DNA of 64,000 nt from Ecdyonurus torrentis (lineage: Eukaryota; Arthropoda; Insecta; Ephemeroptera; Heptageniidae): NCBI GenBank assembly GCA_949318235.1, contig OX439132.1, forward strand, positions 28,074,243 to 28,138,242. Direction: 5' to 3'. The notes beneath the pieces are model-generated. The model searched no databases and had not been told where the DNA came from. It was given only the letters and a program-made list of their open reading frames with translations. Of this stretch, positions 43,001 through 58,020 are shown in pieces; the first letter of the stretch is position 1; the number at the start of each line of letters is the position of its first letter. A program made the position numbers and the translations under genes.

Positions 43001-45351
43001 AGATGCTGATTTGTCTGTGATTGATGTAAATAATACAAAAAAGTTCTCTTTTTTATTTTATATGTTTGGTGGTAACTGATAAACTTTTTCTATAAATAAA
43101 ATGTTGACAAATTGTTGAGAAATTTATATCACAGCCATTAAAATTATGTGAAAATGTCAAATTTTAAGATTTTTATAAAAATAAAATTTTTAAGTCAATA
43201 TTATATTATAATACTATTTTATTATTTTTATAGCTATAAATTTGATAAATAATATTAAAATATAAGTAATAAAATGTTATTTATCGGAAACTATAATATT
43301 TATATACTTTTTGTGCGATAAAATGAAAATCTATTGCTTTTTATAAATTATTTATATATTTTTATTAGTGACATTTTATTCTAAATGTGTATATTACAAT
43401 TATATTGAATTACAATAAAAATAGCTACATAAAGTTGGATTTATCAACAATATTTCTAAACAATTGAAATATATATAGATCTAAATATATAACTCTTTAG
43501 TATTATACAAAGATAATATTAGTTATAAGAAAATTAAAATACAAGTAAAACAGAAATTAGATAATCAACTTGTAATTATAATTTCCTAGTTTCATCAAAG
43601 AGAAGGATAAGTTATTACATTCGTGATAATTTTTGTGAGATAAAAGCAGATTAAAAGACAACGAAGTCTGAACGAAGTAATCAACAAGTTCAAACTGAAG
43701 TCAACTTGTAGCGTATGTACGTAATTACAAGATGTCTGTCTCCCCCCTCCCCCCTCGCCTCCATGGTGAAATTATTTCACTGATCTACTTACATTGTACA
43801 ACATCAATCATATTATCTCCTCACAGGAACAAAATTTTAATTAATTTTAAGAAAATTAAACATTTTAATTATTTATAAATGAATTATTAGACTAGATATA
43901 ATTTAAAATCAAATTTAATTCAATCATAATATTTATTAAATAGATGTTAAAAATATTATTTATTATTGTTATTTTTTTAAATGTGCACATTTATATATAT
44001 TAATAAAAAATAAATTCATACATAAGTCCCACCAAGACAAAGAAGTCTTATCGATGGGTGGTTAATCAACATAATATAAAAATGTTAGTAAGCATAAAAA
44101 AATTTACAGTAATAATTAAATAAAATAAGCACATTTCACTTTTTTTTTTATAAAACTACAAGAATATAAAAATATTGTTACTATATTTAGAGCAAACAAA
44201 TAAATTATTTATATAATATAATAATAACATAACATAATAAAAAATAAGATAGTTTTATTAAGATAATGATGAATTTATGTAAAAAAAATATTAACAATAA
44301 AAAATACTGATATTTTTAACGATCATACTAAAACTTTGATTATTAATCGACATAATTTTTCATTGTTTAAGCTCACTTATTAATTAAGCTTGATAATTTC
44401 TAATATTAATTAATTACATATAGCATAAAATAATCTAAAATTTTAAATTATTGAATCAATTTTCTTTTGTACTATTAAACTCTCATTCCGTTCAATATTC
44501 TTACAGTTTTATTTTTTAATTTGAGAAAACAGATTATTTTAAAAAAAATCTCTCTTCAAAAATCTGTCACTTTTTTATTTTTAATTAGTTTAATAAAATA
44601 CTTCATTCTGTATCTAAAACTTTTTTCTTTAAAGACGAGAGAGTGAAACATAAGAAAGAGCTGAAAAGAAGAGACGAAAAACTTAGAAATAAAAGTCATT
44701 AAGGCAAATTTAACATCATAGATTCTTATAAAAAAACTATAATAATAAAATTAAATTTGTAAGAGAGAAAGAGAGAAATATATATTTTATAGAATTAGTT
44801 TTTAAAAGTTTAATTGCGTATAATTTTGTTGAAAAGTTTTTGAGTAAATTTATAAGTTTCTTACTTGCAGCTGATGCTTTGGGTATTTTTGGTGACCACA
44901 GCTTGACTTAACTTGCCTTCCTAATTGCTCTCAATTCATACTGAACACGCAATGCGAAATAAAATGTATATTAATAATTACTACATTAAATCATAGTTTT
45001 ACAATATCTTCATATTTTTTTTAATTTAAATAATTTAAAGTTTTTATTAAAAAAATATATTGGGACCTGAAACAGGAAATTGATAGAGAGGAATAATTTG
45101 AAAGTTTCTAATTTCCTGGAAAAAACAGATGGTGCAGAGACGATGAAAAAATAAATTATGATTGAGATTTTTTTTTTCTTTATAATAGTCTCAAAGTCAA
45201 GTTAAAAAAAAAATTGGAAGGTTTCGTTGATAAAGAACAATGTTTACAATCTCTTCTTACAAGAAAGTCAAAGAAAAGAAAAGAAAAAAATAGCGTCTTT
45301 TCAATTATGGTATGTTATTAGGAAAGAAAAATATTGTTAGAGCGTATCTGG

Positions 45352-45383
<32 letters not shown>

Positions 45384-45762
45384 TACGCCTCTTTTTTTTC
45401 TCTTTTTTTTTTTTACTTCCTACTTATAAACTCTACGTATATTATTGAAAATCAATTAACAGCAGAAGTTACATAACGTAATATCTTCCAAAAATTTTGG
45501 TATATTGAGATTGATTCAAAATCATTTGAAGTCATATTATAATGATATGCAATAGAAATTATAAATTGACCGTTAAAATAACATAAAATCACAATTGATT
45601 CCTATTCATACGGTTGAAATATTGTCAGTAATTTGCAATAATGTGATTACACGTAATCTACACTTAAAACCATTAAAGATACATTATTGATCAAATTTAT
45701 ACCTCAAGAGAAATATTGCTACATATATGAATAAGCCATTACAGCCTTAAAATTTAAACATT

Positions 45763-45982
45763 GCACGGAAAGAATAAATTACGTAATTTATGCTGCATTT
45801 ATGTCATTATAGCATAAATAATGCTAAATTAGAACAAAACAAATAATTATGCTGTACAACATAATATTTATGCTATGTAACATAGTTATTATATACAGTA
45901 TAGCATAGATTATGTTGCATAGAACAAAGTGTGCTGAAAATGATCTAGCATAATTATTACGTATTTATTTTTGTCCGTGTGC
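45763..45982. mobile_element. AT-rich MITE, CACGGACAAAAATAAATACG family, copy A
   Basis: Left end GCACGGAAAGAATAAATTACG, right end in reverse complement GCACACGGACAAAAATAAA followed by TACGTAATAATTATGC. The interior repeats CATAAATAATGCTA/TTATGCTATG words. Tandem with copy B. Confidence 0.65.
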
Positions 45983-46206
45983 ATATTGTAAAAATAAATT
46001 ACGTAATTTATGCTGTATTGAATAATTGCAATATTATAGAACACAAATCTTGCTATTTTGTAATAACATAAGTAAATATGCTAAACATCTTGACTATTAT
46101 ACTATGTAGTATAATTGCTATTCATATAGCATAAATTGTGTTTTTATGCATAAATGTTGCTTCATTGTGCTAGCATAATTATTGCGTATTTATTTTTGTA
46201 CGTGTA
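45983..46206. mobile_element. AT-rich MITE, CACGGACAAAAATAAATACG family, copy B
   Basis: Begins GTAAAAATAAATTACGTAAT just after copy A and ends in reverse complement ACGTACAAAAATAAATACGC. The same GCATAA-type words fill the interior. A diffuse relative is visible at about 49125-49290. Confidence 0.6.
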
Positions 46207-46534
46207 TATTAAATTAAACGCATTTTTCAAGAAGCATAATAACACTCGTTTTATTAAAATATGTTGAGAAGTTTTAAATTAAAGAAACATAATCGAAGAA
46301 AAAATAATAATTTCATAGTAACAGAAATCTATTTAACTCGTTTTTAATGATATAAAATATCTATTACCAAAACAAAGATTTAATTTTTTTTCGTAGAAAA
46401 CAATTGAACCTTCAGTAAAAATCTGCTGTTTAAGAGAGAGAGAGAGAGAGAGAGATAAATTGAAGTTCAAACTAAGCACGTTTTGAGAATTCAATTAAAG
46501 AAGAAATTTAAGTTCTTATTGTCCAAAACCAAAC

Positions 46535-46540
<6 letters not shown>

Positions 46541-46573
<33 letters not shown>
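46541..46573. repeat. Poly-A tract
   Basis: About 33 consecutive A residues. Confidence 0.95.
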
Positions 46574-46577
<4 letters not shown>

Positions 46578-46872
46578 GAAGGTCAGTTTTTTTTACTATC
46601 TGTCTCACTCAATAAATCGTCTTGAAAAAAAGATGCTGTAAATTAAAAGAAAACAAAGAGCTAATGTTTTTATACTCTGACTCAGCAAAATTTAAAATAA
46701 TAAAATATATTATCACAACTTATTATCACATTTATGACAAAAAATATTATAGCGATAACATGTCCATTGTAACAAATGAAAAAAAAAGCGATGTAATTTA
46801 TTAGCTATTTTTCACAGCAGAGTTATACAATGAATGTAGTTTTAGTAATTCATCAAGTAAAATACAACTTGT

Positions 46873-46873
<1 letters not shown>

Positions 46874-46920
<47 letters not shown>
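46874..46920. repeat. Long poly-A tract
   Basis: About 47 consecutive A residues, the longest homopolymer in the window. It may mark the 3' end of an old retroposed sequence, but no body is recognisable. Confidence 0.95.
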
Positions 46921-46921
<1 letters not shown>

Positions 46922-47646
46922 GCTTGTGTGTTGTGTTTTTATTTTTCAAAATAATTTTTTAATTTAATTATTCTTATCTTTAAATTTTATTTTAAACATT
47001 AATTCCATATAATTTATTGAAATTATGACAAATAAATGTATAATTTTAATTTATTATTAATCAAAATATACAAAAGATATGTATTTTGAATGTATAAATT
47101 TTTGTTTAGCTATAGAAAAATAACAATAAATAATAAACTAAAATGTTAATATATATTAAAGAAAATCAATTACATTTTCTCTTTCTCTCTCTATATATAA
47201 ATACCTCAAATGATTATTATACTCTTTTAACGTACACTATATGAATGGATTTGTTTTTGGTTCATGTAATTTATTATTGACATCAAAGTGGTCGTTAATT
47301 AAAATGGCATTGATTATCATGCTGATTACTCTGATTGATTAGAATTTGAAATAAATTAAAAAAAAAAAAAAAGTGATTTGATCAAATCTATAGTTAAAAG
47401 AAAGGGGAAGGGACATTCAGTGTAATAATATTGATTCCAATATTGGTATAGAAAACAAAATTCAAATGTTTCTACCGTGTTATATTTTCTACCACACATA
47501 AGACTGTCAAGTCTTCACAACGCCTTAATAAAGATATTATTATTACTATGTTAAACGATTTTTGTTCTTTGCTGTGTTGTTTACTTAATGTAATTAAAAA
47601 ATAAAGAACAAATTTATATATTAATGATGTACTCAAGAAGGAAGAA

Positions 47647-47648
<2 letters not shown>

Positions 47649-47713
<65 letters not shown>
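47649..47713. repeat. (TA)n microsatellite
   Basis: About 65 bases of TA dinucleotides. Confidence 0.92.
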
Positions 47714-47716
<3 letters not shown>

Positions 47717-48061
47717 TTCTCCCAATACTAGTTCGAGCGGATACAGTGTAATTAACAATGTAAAGTCAACTGTGATTGGCTAGCAGGTTTATAACACGCT
47801 CTCTGATTGGTTTAGCACCGCGGATACAGCTTTTGGCAAAAACGACCTTGTTTTGGCCAGGGTTTATATATATATAATTTTACTTTTCAGTGCTATTAGA
47901 ACTGAAACTATTTCACTTAAAAAGTTGGTTAACATTGTTGAAAACTAAAAGTCAGTGAATTCCATTTATGCATTATGTAGCAGTTAACATGAATATGGTT
48001 TGCAAGTGCATATTTTCATTGTTGCTTTACAATTAAAATTAAATGCTGCACTTAACAATGC

Positions 48062-48092
<31 letters not shown>

Positions 48093-49399
48093 AAAGGACA
48101 GGAAAGAGTATTGTACGTAATTCCAACAGTCATAAAAATTTACAATGTGACCGTTTACGTGCTAGTTGGTCAAAAATTGATCGTTCGGGAAAGAACAATT
48201 TTCCACTTTTTTTTTGTATAAAATATAATAATAATAATGAAAACAATAAAACTGAACCGAATTCATATAAAGTTGGTTACTATTGTACCTTTTGTATGTT
48301 TCTTATGTAAAATGTTAGCTTTTTTTTATCTGTCGTTACACCGTGACCGTGAGTTAACAATGGACAAATAATAATATATTATTATTTCGTATACGAACCA
48401 TAATTTAATATTGAAAGGAGAAATGAATTGGAAGCGCAATACTGAAGATCTGTTGATGACCAGAACTCACAAAACCTCACGTTCCAACATTATACGTATG
48501 ACTATACGAGTACTTTTTTTTTATATACAACTCATGATATGACGTCCGAGTGAAGAGTCCTCTCACACGTCAGGGACAGAAAGACCACCGCCCACCTCAT
48601 CCCTTTCACTCACACTCAGGGTGAATAATGAAAGTGAAAAAAAAAAAATCTTAGCACAACTTTTTCTTCATTAAAAATAAAGGGAACAAATTTTATTCTA
48701 GCATACTCTTTTGTTACAAAGTAATGAATTTCTGTTTTATGAAATTCTCTGCTTCTATTTCATCATTAAAAAAATACATATACGATGAATTGTTATTATA
48801 AACAAAGAAACATTACTTGGAAAACATTTATTAATAAAACTAAATAATAATTTTTCATCTTGTTTTATTTCTCAAACATTCGTATAGTGCTTTAATTAAG
48901 GTGAAATAATAATATCAAGTTTGTTTACTCGAACAAAATTAACATTCATATAACAAAGATATGTATTATAATAATATTTTATTTAATAACTTCCTCATTA
49001 AGCAATTAGAAAATATTGTTGTGTAAATGTTAATTATTTAATTAGTAAAACAATCGCAAAACGAATAACTGTAATAAAAAAAACTTTACGTTTGTACACA
49101 GACATTAAATAAAAGCGTTGCTCAAAATCAGCACCCATAATTTATGCTATATTGTGTAATGATTATGCTATGTAACCTAAGGATTATGTTTTATAGCATA
49201 ATTATTCATGTTTCTCTAGAATAGCAATATTTATGCTATAAAACAATTTAATTATTCTGTGCAGCAAAAAACGTACAATTTTTTTTTCTTGTACAAGATT
49301 GATAAATAATGGAATATTAAATTTGAATTTAAATAATACAAAAACATTTTAATAAACAAAGTATGTTTGTATTCCTAAAATAATATCTCTTTCTCTTTT

Positions 49400-49436
<37 letters not shown>

Positions 49437-50006
49437 AATATAATATTAAATACACTCTATTCTAAAAAAAAAAAAATCTTCATTTTAGTGAAATGTAACA
49501 AAAGTATGATCTAGAAAAATTAATAAATGATTCAGATATTTAGATATTTTATATTATTATAGTTTTATGCAATCACGTATTACTTTATATCACTTGTTTT
49601 TTGTCTATTCTATTGGATAAAAAAAGGCACAGTCAACACATAAAACTACAGATTATAAATAAAATATTAATTGAGGTAACAGATATACTGTATCCATTAT
49701 TACAGTAATAAAAACAACTCAAATATAAAGCTTTTAATGCATCATAAAGAGACAACATAGTAATTTAAATTTGCTGTATCAGTGCTATTAAAGTAAGATT
49801 TTTTATTCATTACTATAGCTCGAACCCTTGGTAATAAAATCTTACAATGATGTATTATGTTATCCAAAAAATTATTGTGGTCCTCATTTCCTGACCCTCC
49901 GAGCTAGCAGATTGGATAATTCACTCAAGTAATCAAATGACCATCATGTATAATTTCATATTAGTAAATTGTGCTTTGTTGCATAATTAATTAAAATAAA
50001 GTCCTT

Positions 50007-50051
<45 letters not shown>

Positions 50052-51098
50052 GCATAATATAGACGTTAAAATATAGCTAGAAAAAGTGGTTTTAAATATG
50101 TAAATTTTTATTACTAACAAGGTGTGTGTGCCACAGTCAGCTCTGAAGCTGTGGTAATATAAGACCATAATGATGTAGTGTATGTTTATATATTTTGTAT
50201 AATTTGCGTGTTAAATAAAACTACAAACGTGTTAAAGTATACCATAGACTGACATATTAAAGATTAAAATTTAAATGTCTGAAAAATAAAGATAAAATAA
50301 TTGTAAATTCTGATGATTTTCATCTAGTTTCTCATGTTTTTAAGTATGATTTTCATAAGGGCAAATTTGATACAATTTTGGTAAGAAACTATTTTAATTT
50401 TTATCAAAACTACTAAATTATAAGATAAAAATTTTAAATTAATAAAAATGATGAATCAAAATTAAAATTTTACTTACAGTTAAGAAAATGAAAATATTAT
50501 TATGATGTATGAGTAGCAAAACACTTCATACTGTGAGAAAAATTAAAGTCTCGCAGGTGAGAGAATTATATTAATTTTTGTTTTTAATTTTCAGTATATT
50601 TGAAATTAAAAGTCATGCACGGTGTACAGTGAGCTCTCAACAGATTGAAATAGTGCGTGATATACAATTCAAACTTATAATGAAATTTTCTGTGTTTAAA
50701 TTAAACTAGTACACAGCCTGGAGCCTCTGACAGAGAGTAATCAACTTACATGCATGACTATAAGTTAGTGACAGATTTATCGTATCTCTAAAGAACACAT
50801 TTTATTTAAAAATTCTACGCCTTTAAAGAGAATTTTAATTATATTTTACATAAAGAAAGAAAGTAATAAAAAAATTGAATAAAAGTTCAAATGTTATGAT
50901 TTCAAGCATTAAAATTTCTCCAGATAATCGTTTAAAACTAGAAATATATATTTAAATTCATTGAAATTTGTTATTGGTAGAATAAGAAGTTGTATTTAAT
51001 TTAATGTTTATTTTTGAAACAATCTTTTAGGGCAACTTAGATGCTGTATGTATGGTCAAGACCCATTGGCAGGTCCCAATAGTTGGCAAACGTGATAG

Positions 51099-51299
51099 TG
51101 ACCGCTTATGTTTACTCAAAATGCGGAAAAGGAAGTGCCGGAAGAGGAAACCACGTGAAGGTAAAAGTGGGAGAAAAGTTGATGCCAGTAGCAAGCTAGG
51201 CCAGATCCATATGACCAGAGCTACATCCCACTTTTACCGTCACGTGATTTCCTCTTCCGGCACTTCCTTTTCCGCATTTTGAGCAAACATAAGCGGTCA
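51099..51299. mobile_element. MITE copy 3, TGACCGCTTATGTTTACTC family
   Basis: The most intact copy. TGACCGCTTATGTTTACTC at the left and TGACCGCTTATGTTTGCTC as reverse complement of the right begin arms of about 65 bases that also contain GGAAGTGCCGGAAGAGGAAA and CACGTGA. Copies 1 and 2 are at 14572-14917. A 76-codon open frame over it is an artefact of the arms. Confidence 0.85.
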
Positions 51300-51314
51300 G
51301 TGAAAACTTATAAA

Positions 51315-51426
51315 TATTATTATCTCCTCAACCAATTAAATTCGAGTCTTGAATATTTGGATACCCAGGGTATTATTATCTCCTCAACCAATTAAATTCG
51401 AGTCTTGAATATTTGGATACCCAGGG
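51315..51426 (+). repeat. 56-bp tandem duplication
   Basis: Two adjacent identical units of 56 bases (51315-51370 and 51371-51426), each holding TATTATTATCTCCTCAACC and ending GGATACCCAGGG. Identity suggests a very recent duplication. It starts 15 bases after MITE copy 3. Confidence 0.92.
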
Positions 51427-53862
51427 TATCCTTAGGATTGTATTCAATGGTAGCATCAAAATTGTTCTCAACTTAATATTTCTCAAAGTGATAACAATTG
51501 GGATTCAACATTTTTCATTTAAATAACCCGTAAAAATCATTAACATGCCAAACAATTGGATCTATACCATATAGAAAATACAATATGAAATCAATAAAAA
51601 GATAAAAAAAATTGATCAGTCAATCAATAAAAAAAGTAAGTTCAATATGGTCCACTTTATGAATTACAGTAACTGGGTTTTAAACATACACTGGAAGCTA
51701 AACTACACTTATTATACTATAATACATAAAATTCTTGTTCACTATAATGAAGTATATAATATCTTCATATACTTCATATACATATTACACTAAATATACA
51801 GCACAAATATTTCAAATAGCTGGAGTCTCTCTACGTACTTCAGTATGCAAATTGAAACGCTATTTTTGGTATAACTACATCAATACACCAACTAACTATT
51901 AGTGAGAATGGAGTGGAACTCAGTTATTATGATGGTATAGTGATAATTGTTATGCAGCGTCAAACACTGAAGGATAATGTGTAAAATCAACGTAAAATTA
52001 AAAGGATATTTAATTTTTATTTACTTTAATTATGAATAGCTTGAGAATATGAATTCTCAATACCACAAACTTGTTTTCTAATCTCTATATTATATGATAT
52101 TGAATAAACTCATTCTTTATTATTAACACTCTGTCATTATATTTTCACCCACGACAATAAAGTACCACCAGATGGCATGATATAGAGAGCAAAGTCAATT
52201 ATAAACAACAAGTTTCTATAACTTCAATGTTTGGTTTCAATTAACGCACCATTTGTATCCCCGCTTTGGTGCTGTGAAAACGTATATATCTCTTTCTCTC
52301 TCGCTTCTCTACATCACGTACATTGCACACACACACTGCAAACTACTTTATTAACCCAATGTCCCTGGCAGAGAGAAGAAAATTGTCCCATATCTTTGAT
52401 TTACGTTCTTGCAAACCATTAAACAATTATAACTTTGTAATAAAAACTTAAAACTTTTTTTTTTCGTCTTTGGTTTTAAACGGATGAAAATTTTTCAATA
52501 TACAATAAAAAAATTAATGCATTTAATATTATATTCAAACTTGCATTTAACATTTAATACTTTTCCAATACTTAATAAATGCACCATTAGGCTTTACCTT
52601 TTTATCTTCTTATTCAATATAAATTTATTATATCACAAGTTATACCCCTTATTGAGTGCATAATATAATAACTTCACTTTATAGATAGATAAAATTTATA
52701 ATTTTTAATGCATTAATACAAACTTCTGTACAAAAAACAAAAGAGTAATTAAATATATTCTTTCAAATTAATATAAAGAGCTGTCTAAAGAATACTTCCA
52801 ATACTTTAACTGTACTGCAAATTATTATATATTATACTGTCAGTTATTCGATTTTTTTTTTAAATATTCTTTCTTATTATTAACCTACTTTCTTAATACT
52901 TTCAATTCACAAAAAAAATTACTGTATTATGAGAAAGGCTGTTAATCAATTGTGAATTGATTGTTATATTAATTAAATATGATTTACTTGTCTAATTATT
53001 TATACTATAAATAATACTTTTTTTCCTGGTATTAGTTATTATGCCACAGTGAAAATTCAAAATAGTGATGAAAAGTTTCTAGATTTTACAAGCATATCAC
53101 ATACAAAAACACGAACTTAAAACTCGTAAAAAAATGCTTTCTGCTTGAGTCGCTATAGGTCATCATATTGAATGGCAAAAGCGTTGCAATAAAGTTTAGG
53201 TTTGGACCGGAATATGTAAGGAAACACGGCAATAACTAAAATATATTGCAGTGCGATATTTTATTGTCATGCATTATTATTATTATGTGGTGTGCTTTCA
53301 GTGTATCATTTATCATATATACAGCGAACTGATGCACGATCTCTCTTCAATGTAGGGTTATATTCGAGGATATAAAATAAATTGTACTATAATACATTAT
53401 TATTATGATAGCAAAACGGAAAAAAATAAAAATTCACAACATTTCATCTAAATATACATTCTACATTCTGTTTCTATTCATTGAAATGATTTCTTAAATT
53501 TTAGTAAAAAAATGACTAAAAATGTACAACGTTTTTATTTAAATGTTAGCTCATGGAGTTCTCTAACCTTTTATTCATTCATTCCTTTTTAGTATTTTTT
53601 TCTTTAACAATAATTTAAACTATATACGTATTTTTACATTCAGGATATTTTGCAATGTATTTTAATGAGTAGAAAAACTCACGAAAAGCTTTAATTCCAC
53701 TCAATCGAACAAATTGAGATAAAAACACAAAAATTGGACCAGAAAACGCCCCTGAATTTGCGCGAGTTTTAAAGCTATTTTGAGCATTGAGTAAAGAAAA
53801 CCTTTTCTACAAAATAGACATATTATTTTTGTCATTCTGAGAGCCTAAAAACTAAAATTAAT

Positions 53863-53984
53863 TGACCACTTGCAATGAACGAACTTTTTAAAATAATTTG
53901 AATAATTCTTAATGCATTTCTTATGTAAAAATCATTTTCACTTACTTGCTGCAACAATTAAAAACATTTTACTGCAAGTGGTCC
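53863..53984. mobile_element. MITE, GGACCACTT family, copy 2
   Basis: Ends TGACCACTTGCAATGAAC and, in reverse complement, TGGACCACTTGCAGTAAAA. Interior words GAACGAACT, TAATGCATTTCTTATG and GCAACA are shared with 40527-40650. Confidence 0.78.
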
Positions 53985-55487
53985 AAAGACTTTGCTGCAA
54001 AGCATATTTTCATTCACGATCACGGAGAATAACGATTGAATAATTATAGCAGCTTCATGTTGTTTCAACTATGCAGTACAGCCAAATTACTTCTTAATAC
54101 AAAAGAAATAAAACTGCACTGCACAAACTCATACTATTTTACAAATTAGTAATGAAGTTAACTCTTAACAACACACTATTATTCTCTAGAAGCACACATA
54201 ACCATACTGCATAAACTTTGTTTTATTTTGAAATAGTTTTAATAATTTAAGTTATAAACTAATTTAATCACATATTAAATTATATACCTCTAAACTTATT
54301 AATATAATATAAACAATCTAATATTCATAACACAATTTCTATACAAAGTTATAGATAAAATCTTTGACTTAGAGCACGACATTTGTAATTAAACCACGAT
54401 GATAAATATGCAAATATTTATTAGAGAGACCCTGAAAATTTAAGCGAGCACTACAGGACTAGAGAGGTTTGTGTAGAGAGACACACATCCTGTCTCTTAA
54501 TGGCTTGTATACTTGTACCCAGGATACAACAAACTACTCAGAGTTATGTTACCATATAGTACAAAAGTTAAGAATATTCTGCTCTATATAGTTCCTCAGT
54601 ATCTAAGTTTAAGTATAGGGGGCACCCAAAGATCGGGGATTGCGTTTACAATAATTTACATTTTACAACGATAGACGATGACTCAGTATAATAAGCTTTA
54701 CTCTTTAAACGTTCATATTTTCAATTTAGTAGATTGTATAATAAGTGTATATTAATAATGCTGCACTTAAGTTAAAGCTTTCAATTGTAATGAATATATA
54801 TCCTTTAAAGACTCTAATATATTCTAGTCGTGATATTTTAAACATAAATTATAATAATGCTGTCAGAAATTGTTTTGTTTTTCCAAAAAGTTTACAAAAA
54901 GTCAAAATTTGGTATAAAATCCTTTCAAAAATATTACCTTACTTATTTAATAAAAGAAAAATATAAAATTTGTGATGAAAGTGTAAAAGTCTTAAATTTT
55001 ATCTCTAACATTTTTTCATGTTATTATTATTTTTTTTCATAAGTTTATAACCAATATTTTATGTAGTATTTTGTTCGTATTGGAACACAACAAGCATTTC
55101 ATAACATCCTCATGAAAGCAATAAATAATTTATAATAGATTATTACTTATTTCTTCTTCTTATATAAAATACATTATATATCCAGGCTTTTTTATGCCTT
55201 GTAAAAAAAAGTATATATATATAAGTATATATAAGTATGACAGGTATAAGGGAAAAACTATTTGATCACTTAATTGCTTTGCTATTAATATTTGTCTGAA
55301 GTGGGCAACAATAAGTTCACGTCAGTGTCAAAGTGGCGCTAAGGATTTATGAGACACGATTTTTCAAACTCAAAGGGAGCTAGCAATTCAATTCCACACG
55401 CAAGCATAGAAGAAAAATGTGACATTCAACCCAGTAGCGTGTTGACACTGTTATCCATGTGCTTCAAATGACAGTGCCAATGAAAGT

Positions 55488-55522
<35 letters not shown>

Positions 55523-57064
55523 TTTAAATGCAATATGCCAACATAGATGCTCGATTAGAAAACATTAATCAATAATCAATATCAATCTAATCGATGTGTA
55601 TAAAAAAAAGGAAAAGAATCTTCATTAGTTTTAGAAATAATTTCAGTGACTCAAAATACCAGACAATCGTTCATATCGAAAATGTAACATGACTGAAATA
55701 GCTATAATGTTTCTTAATACGCTGGTTATTATGAAATTATGAATACAAAACGGTCATTGACGTACAATACAAATTTATAAAGACAATAAATATTTTAAGT
55801 AACATAAAAAGAATACATTAACATTGATTCATGCTCTGATCATACATATTTAATAATATAAAAATGAAAATTTCTCATAAATAATTTATTTTTACGTATT
55901 TGAAATTTTTTAGAATATATTTGAATTGCAAATAATTTTGAATATTTTATCTTTAGAATTGACAATAAATATTAAGATTCAATTTTTCACTTTCATACCT
56001 TTTTTGCGAAACTTTGAAATATTGCTGATTTATGGATTGTAAAAAAGATTGTTGAAGCTTGAAACTTATCTTGAAACACCTGGTAAAGAGAGAGAGAGAG
56101 AGAGAGAGAGAGAACTTGAAAGTACGTAATATTTATGAAACTGATACCAGTGCGTTGCGTGTGTATCAAATATTACTCACTGATGTCATGGTTTATATAA
56201 ACATAAATTTAAATAATTACACTTTGACAATTCATTACAGTAAATAAATAACACTTTATTGACAAACATATTGTTCAGTTCACACTTCCACAATTCATTA
56301 TCAATTTTTTTTTTCAATGAACAACTACAGTATTATCATATCACGCAATCCAATATTGCATATTATGAAAATTAATTAACACTATAAAATGTAATTAACT
56401 AAAAAACATGACATAACTCATTGAGTTATTAATCCATTATTAAACCTATGATTAAATTGAGAATCGTGGTCAAGCTCGATGTAATTAAAATTTAATTTAA
56501 TTTGCGTTGTATAAATGGTAATGTCCAAAAATAATACTAACAAACAAATTACACATATATAAGGATTGAAATAATTTTAACAGTAAATCAGTTTGAAATC
56601 TCGATATTTTTTCAGTAAACAGCAGTTTCATAATACTTTATAGGATATTAAATTTGCTCTAAAGAATATTAAAAAATACCAATAAAGATCACTGCAACTG
56701 CATTTAACAGTACCTTTTATTAACCCTCACCATATGTTTTATATGATCAAGTAATATAATGTTAACTAGAACATTTTTTTCCTTTTAAGTGCACAAAACT
56801 TTATGAAATTGAGTTAGAGAGAGAGAGAGAGAGAGAGAGAGAGCAGGTGCTACAGTATAAAGGCGGATCTTGCTCTACTTTTTCCATCAAATTTACATGG
56901 ACAGTTTCTTTTTTCGCTATGAAATTTAACCAGTTCAAAGTCAATAAAATACTTCCTCTAGTATTTTCTGACATAATATACAATGATATAAGTCAAATTG
57001 AAAAACTTTCGTATTTAAAAAAAATGTTGAACTTTTAGTTATTTTAAATTACATTTTATAGAAT

Positions 57065-57075
57065 AAAAAAAAAAA

Positions 57076-57122
<47 letters not shown>
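57065..57122. repeat. Poly-A followed by (GA)n
   Basis: About 20 A residues run directly into 36-38 bases of GA dinucleotides. A similar but shorter GA run lies at 56816-56843, with others near 55490-55521 and 56087-56113. Confidence 0.9.
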
Positions 57123-57123
<1 letters not shown>

Positions 57124-58020
57124 ATTATATAAACTTTTTGATGTAAAGTAGAAAAGAAATTCTAGTTAAATCATCATTTTTTTTTCTCTGTTTTCCTACC
57201 AAGTTTTATCGCCTCTAGAAAAGAAAAATTATTATTATAAAATTATAATTTATTCTATCCTAGTTATATTTTTAGATGTAATATTTTGTAAGTTTGGTAT
57301 ATGTAGTGTGTCTTGTGGTGTGAATTTTCAATAGAAAATCTCCATGATTTATTAGTGGGTTACTCCACGTCAAATTCTTACATAAATCATTAATAATCCT
57401 AGATTTTCGTCAATATTTTATGTAAAATCTAAAACGAAAATTTTTAAATAACGTGTGTGAAATTTAGCATCTTGAAACTAATCTTCTACAAGATGCTAAT
57501 TTTAATGTTAAATGTTATAATAAGTCTTTACTAAAATGATTTATATTTTTATAAATTCATTACTGTATTAAAATTATTAATAATTATTAATTATAATGAG
57601 CTTAAATGAGTATTAAAGCAACAATTTAATGGAATTCCGAATACATTATTGATTTGATAGTGGTATGTACTGAATGTACAGCACTGAATATAAAGTGCAC
57701 AATTAAAGCAAAAATGAATAACACAAAACAATCACATTTGAATTTACTAAAAAAATACTTTTTTTTGTTTTGTTTTTATTGATCAAAAAATTGTTTACAA
57801 TTTACAAGCCAAGGTATAAACCTTATCGGCTTGTTCACTTAAGGTAATAAAACAGGATTATTATTATTAATTTATGTATAATATATATATTTGTTAAATT
57901 AATTCTTAATTAAAATTTTCTATATATCAGAGCATGATAAAAAAAAATCATAAACATAAAAAAACTTTAGTGAGAATAAGTTTAAAACTAAAAGTAAACT
58001 ATAACGTATACGTTAAAAAA

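Noticed and set aside
44865..44938. Segment between a good acceptor and a GTAAG donor on the minus strand
   Set aside because: All three frames contain stops, so it cannot be the missing FLVCR coding exon. It could be an untranslated exon, but nothing else supports it.
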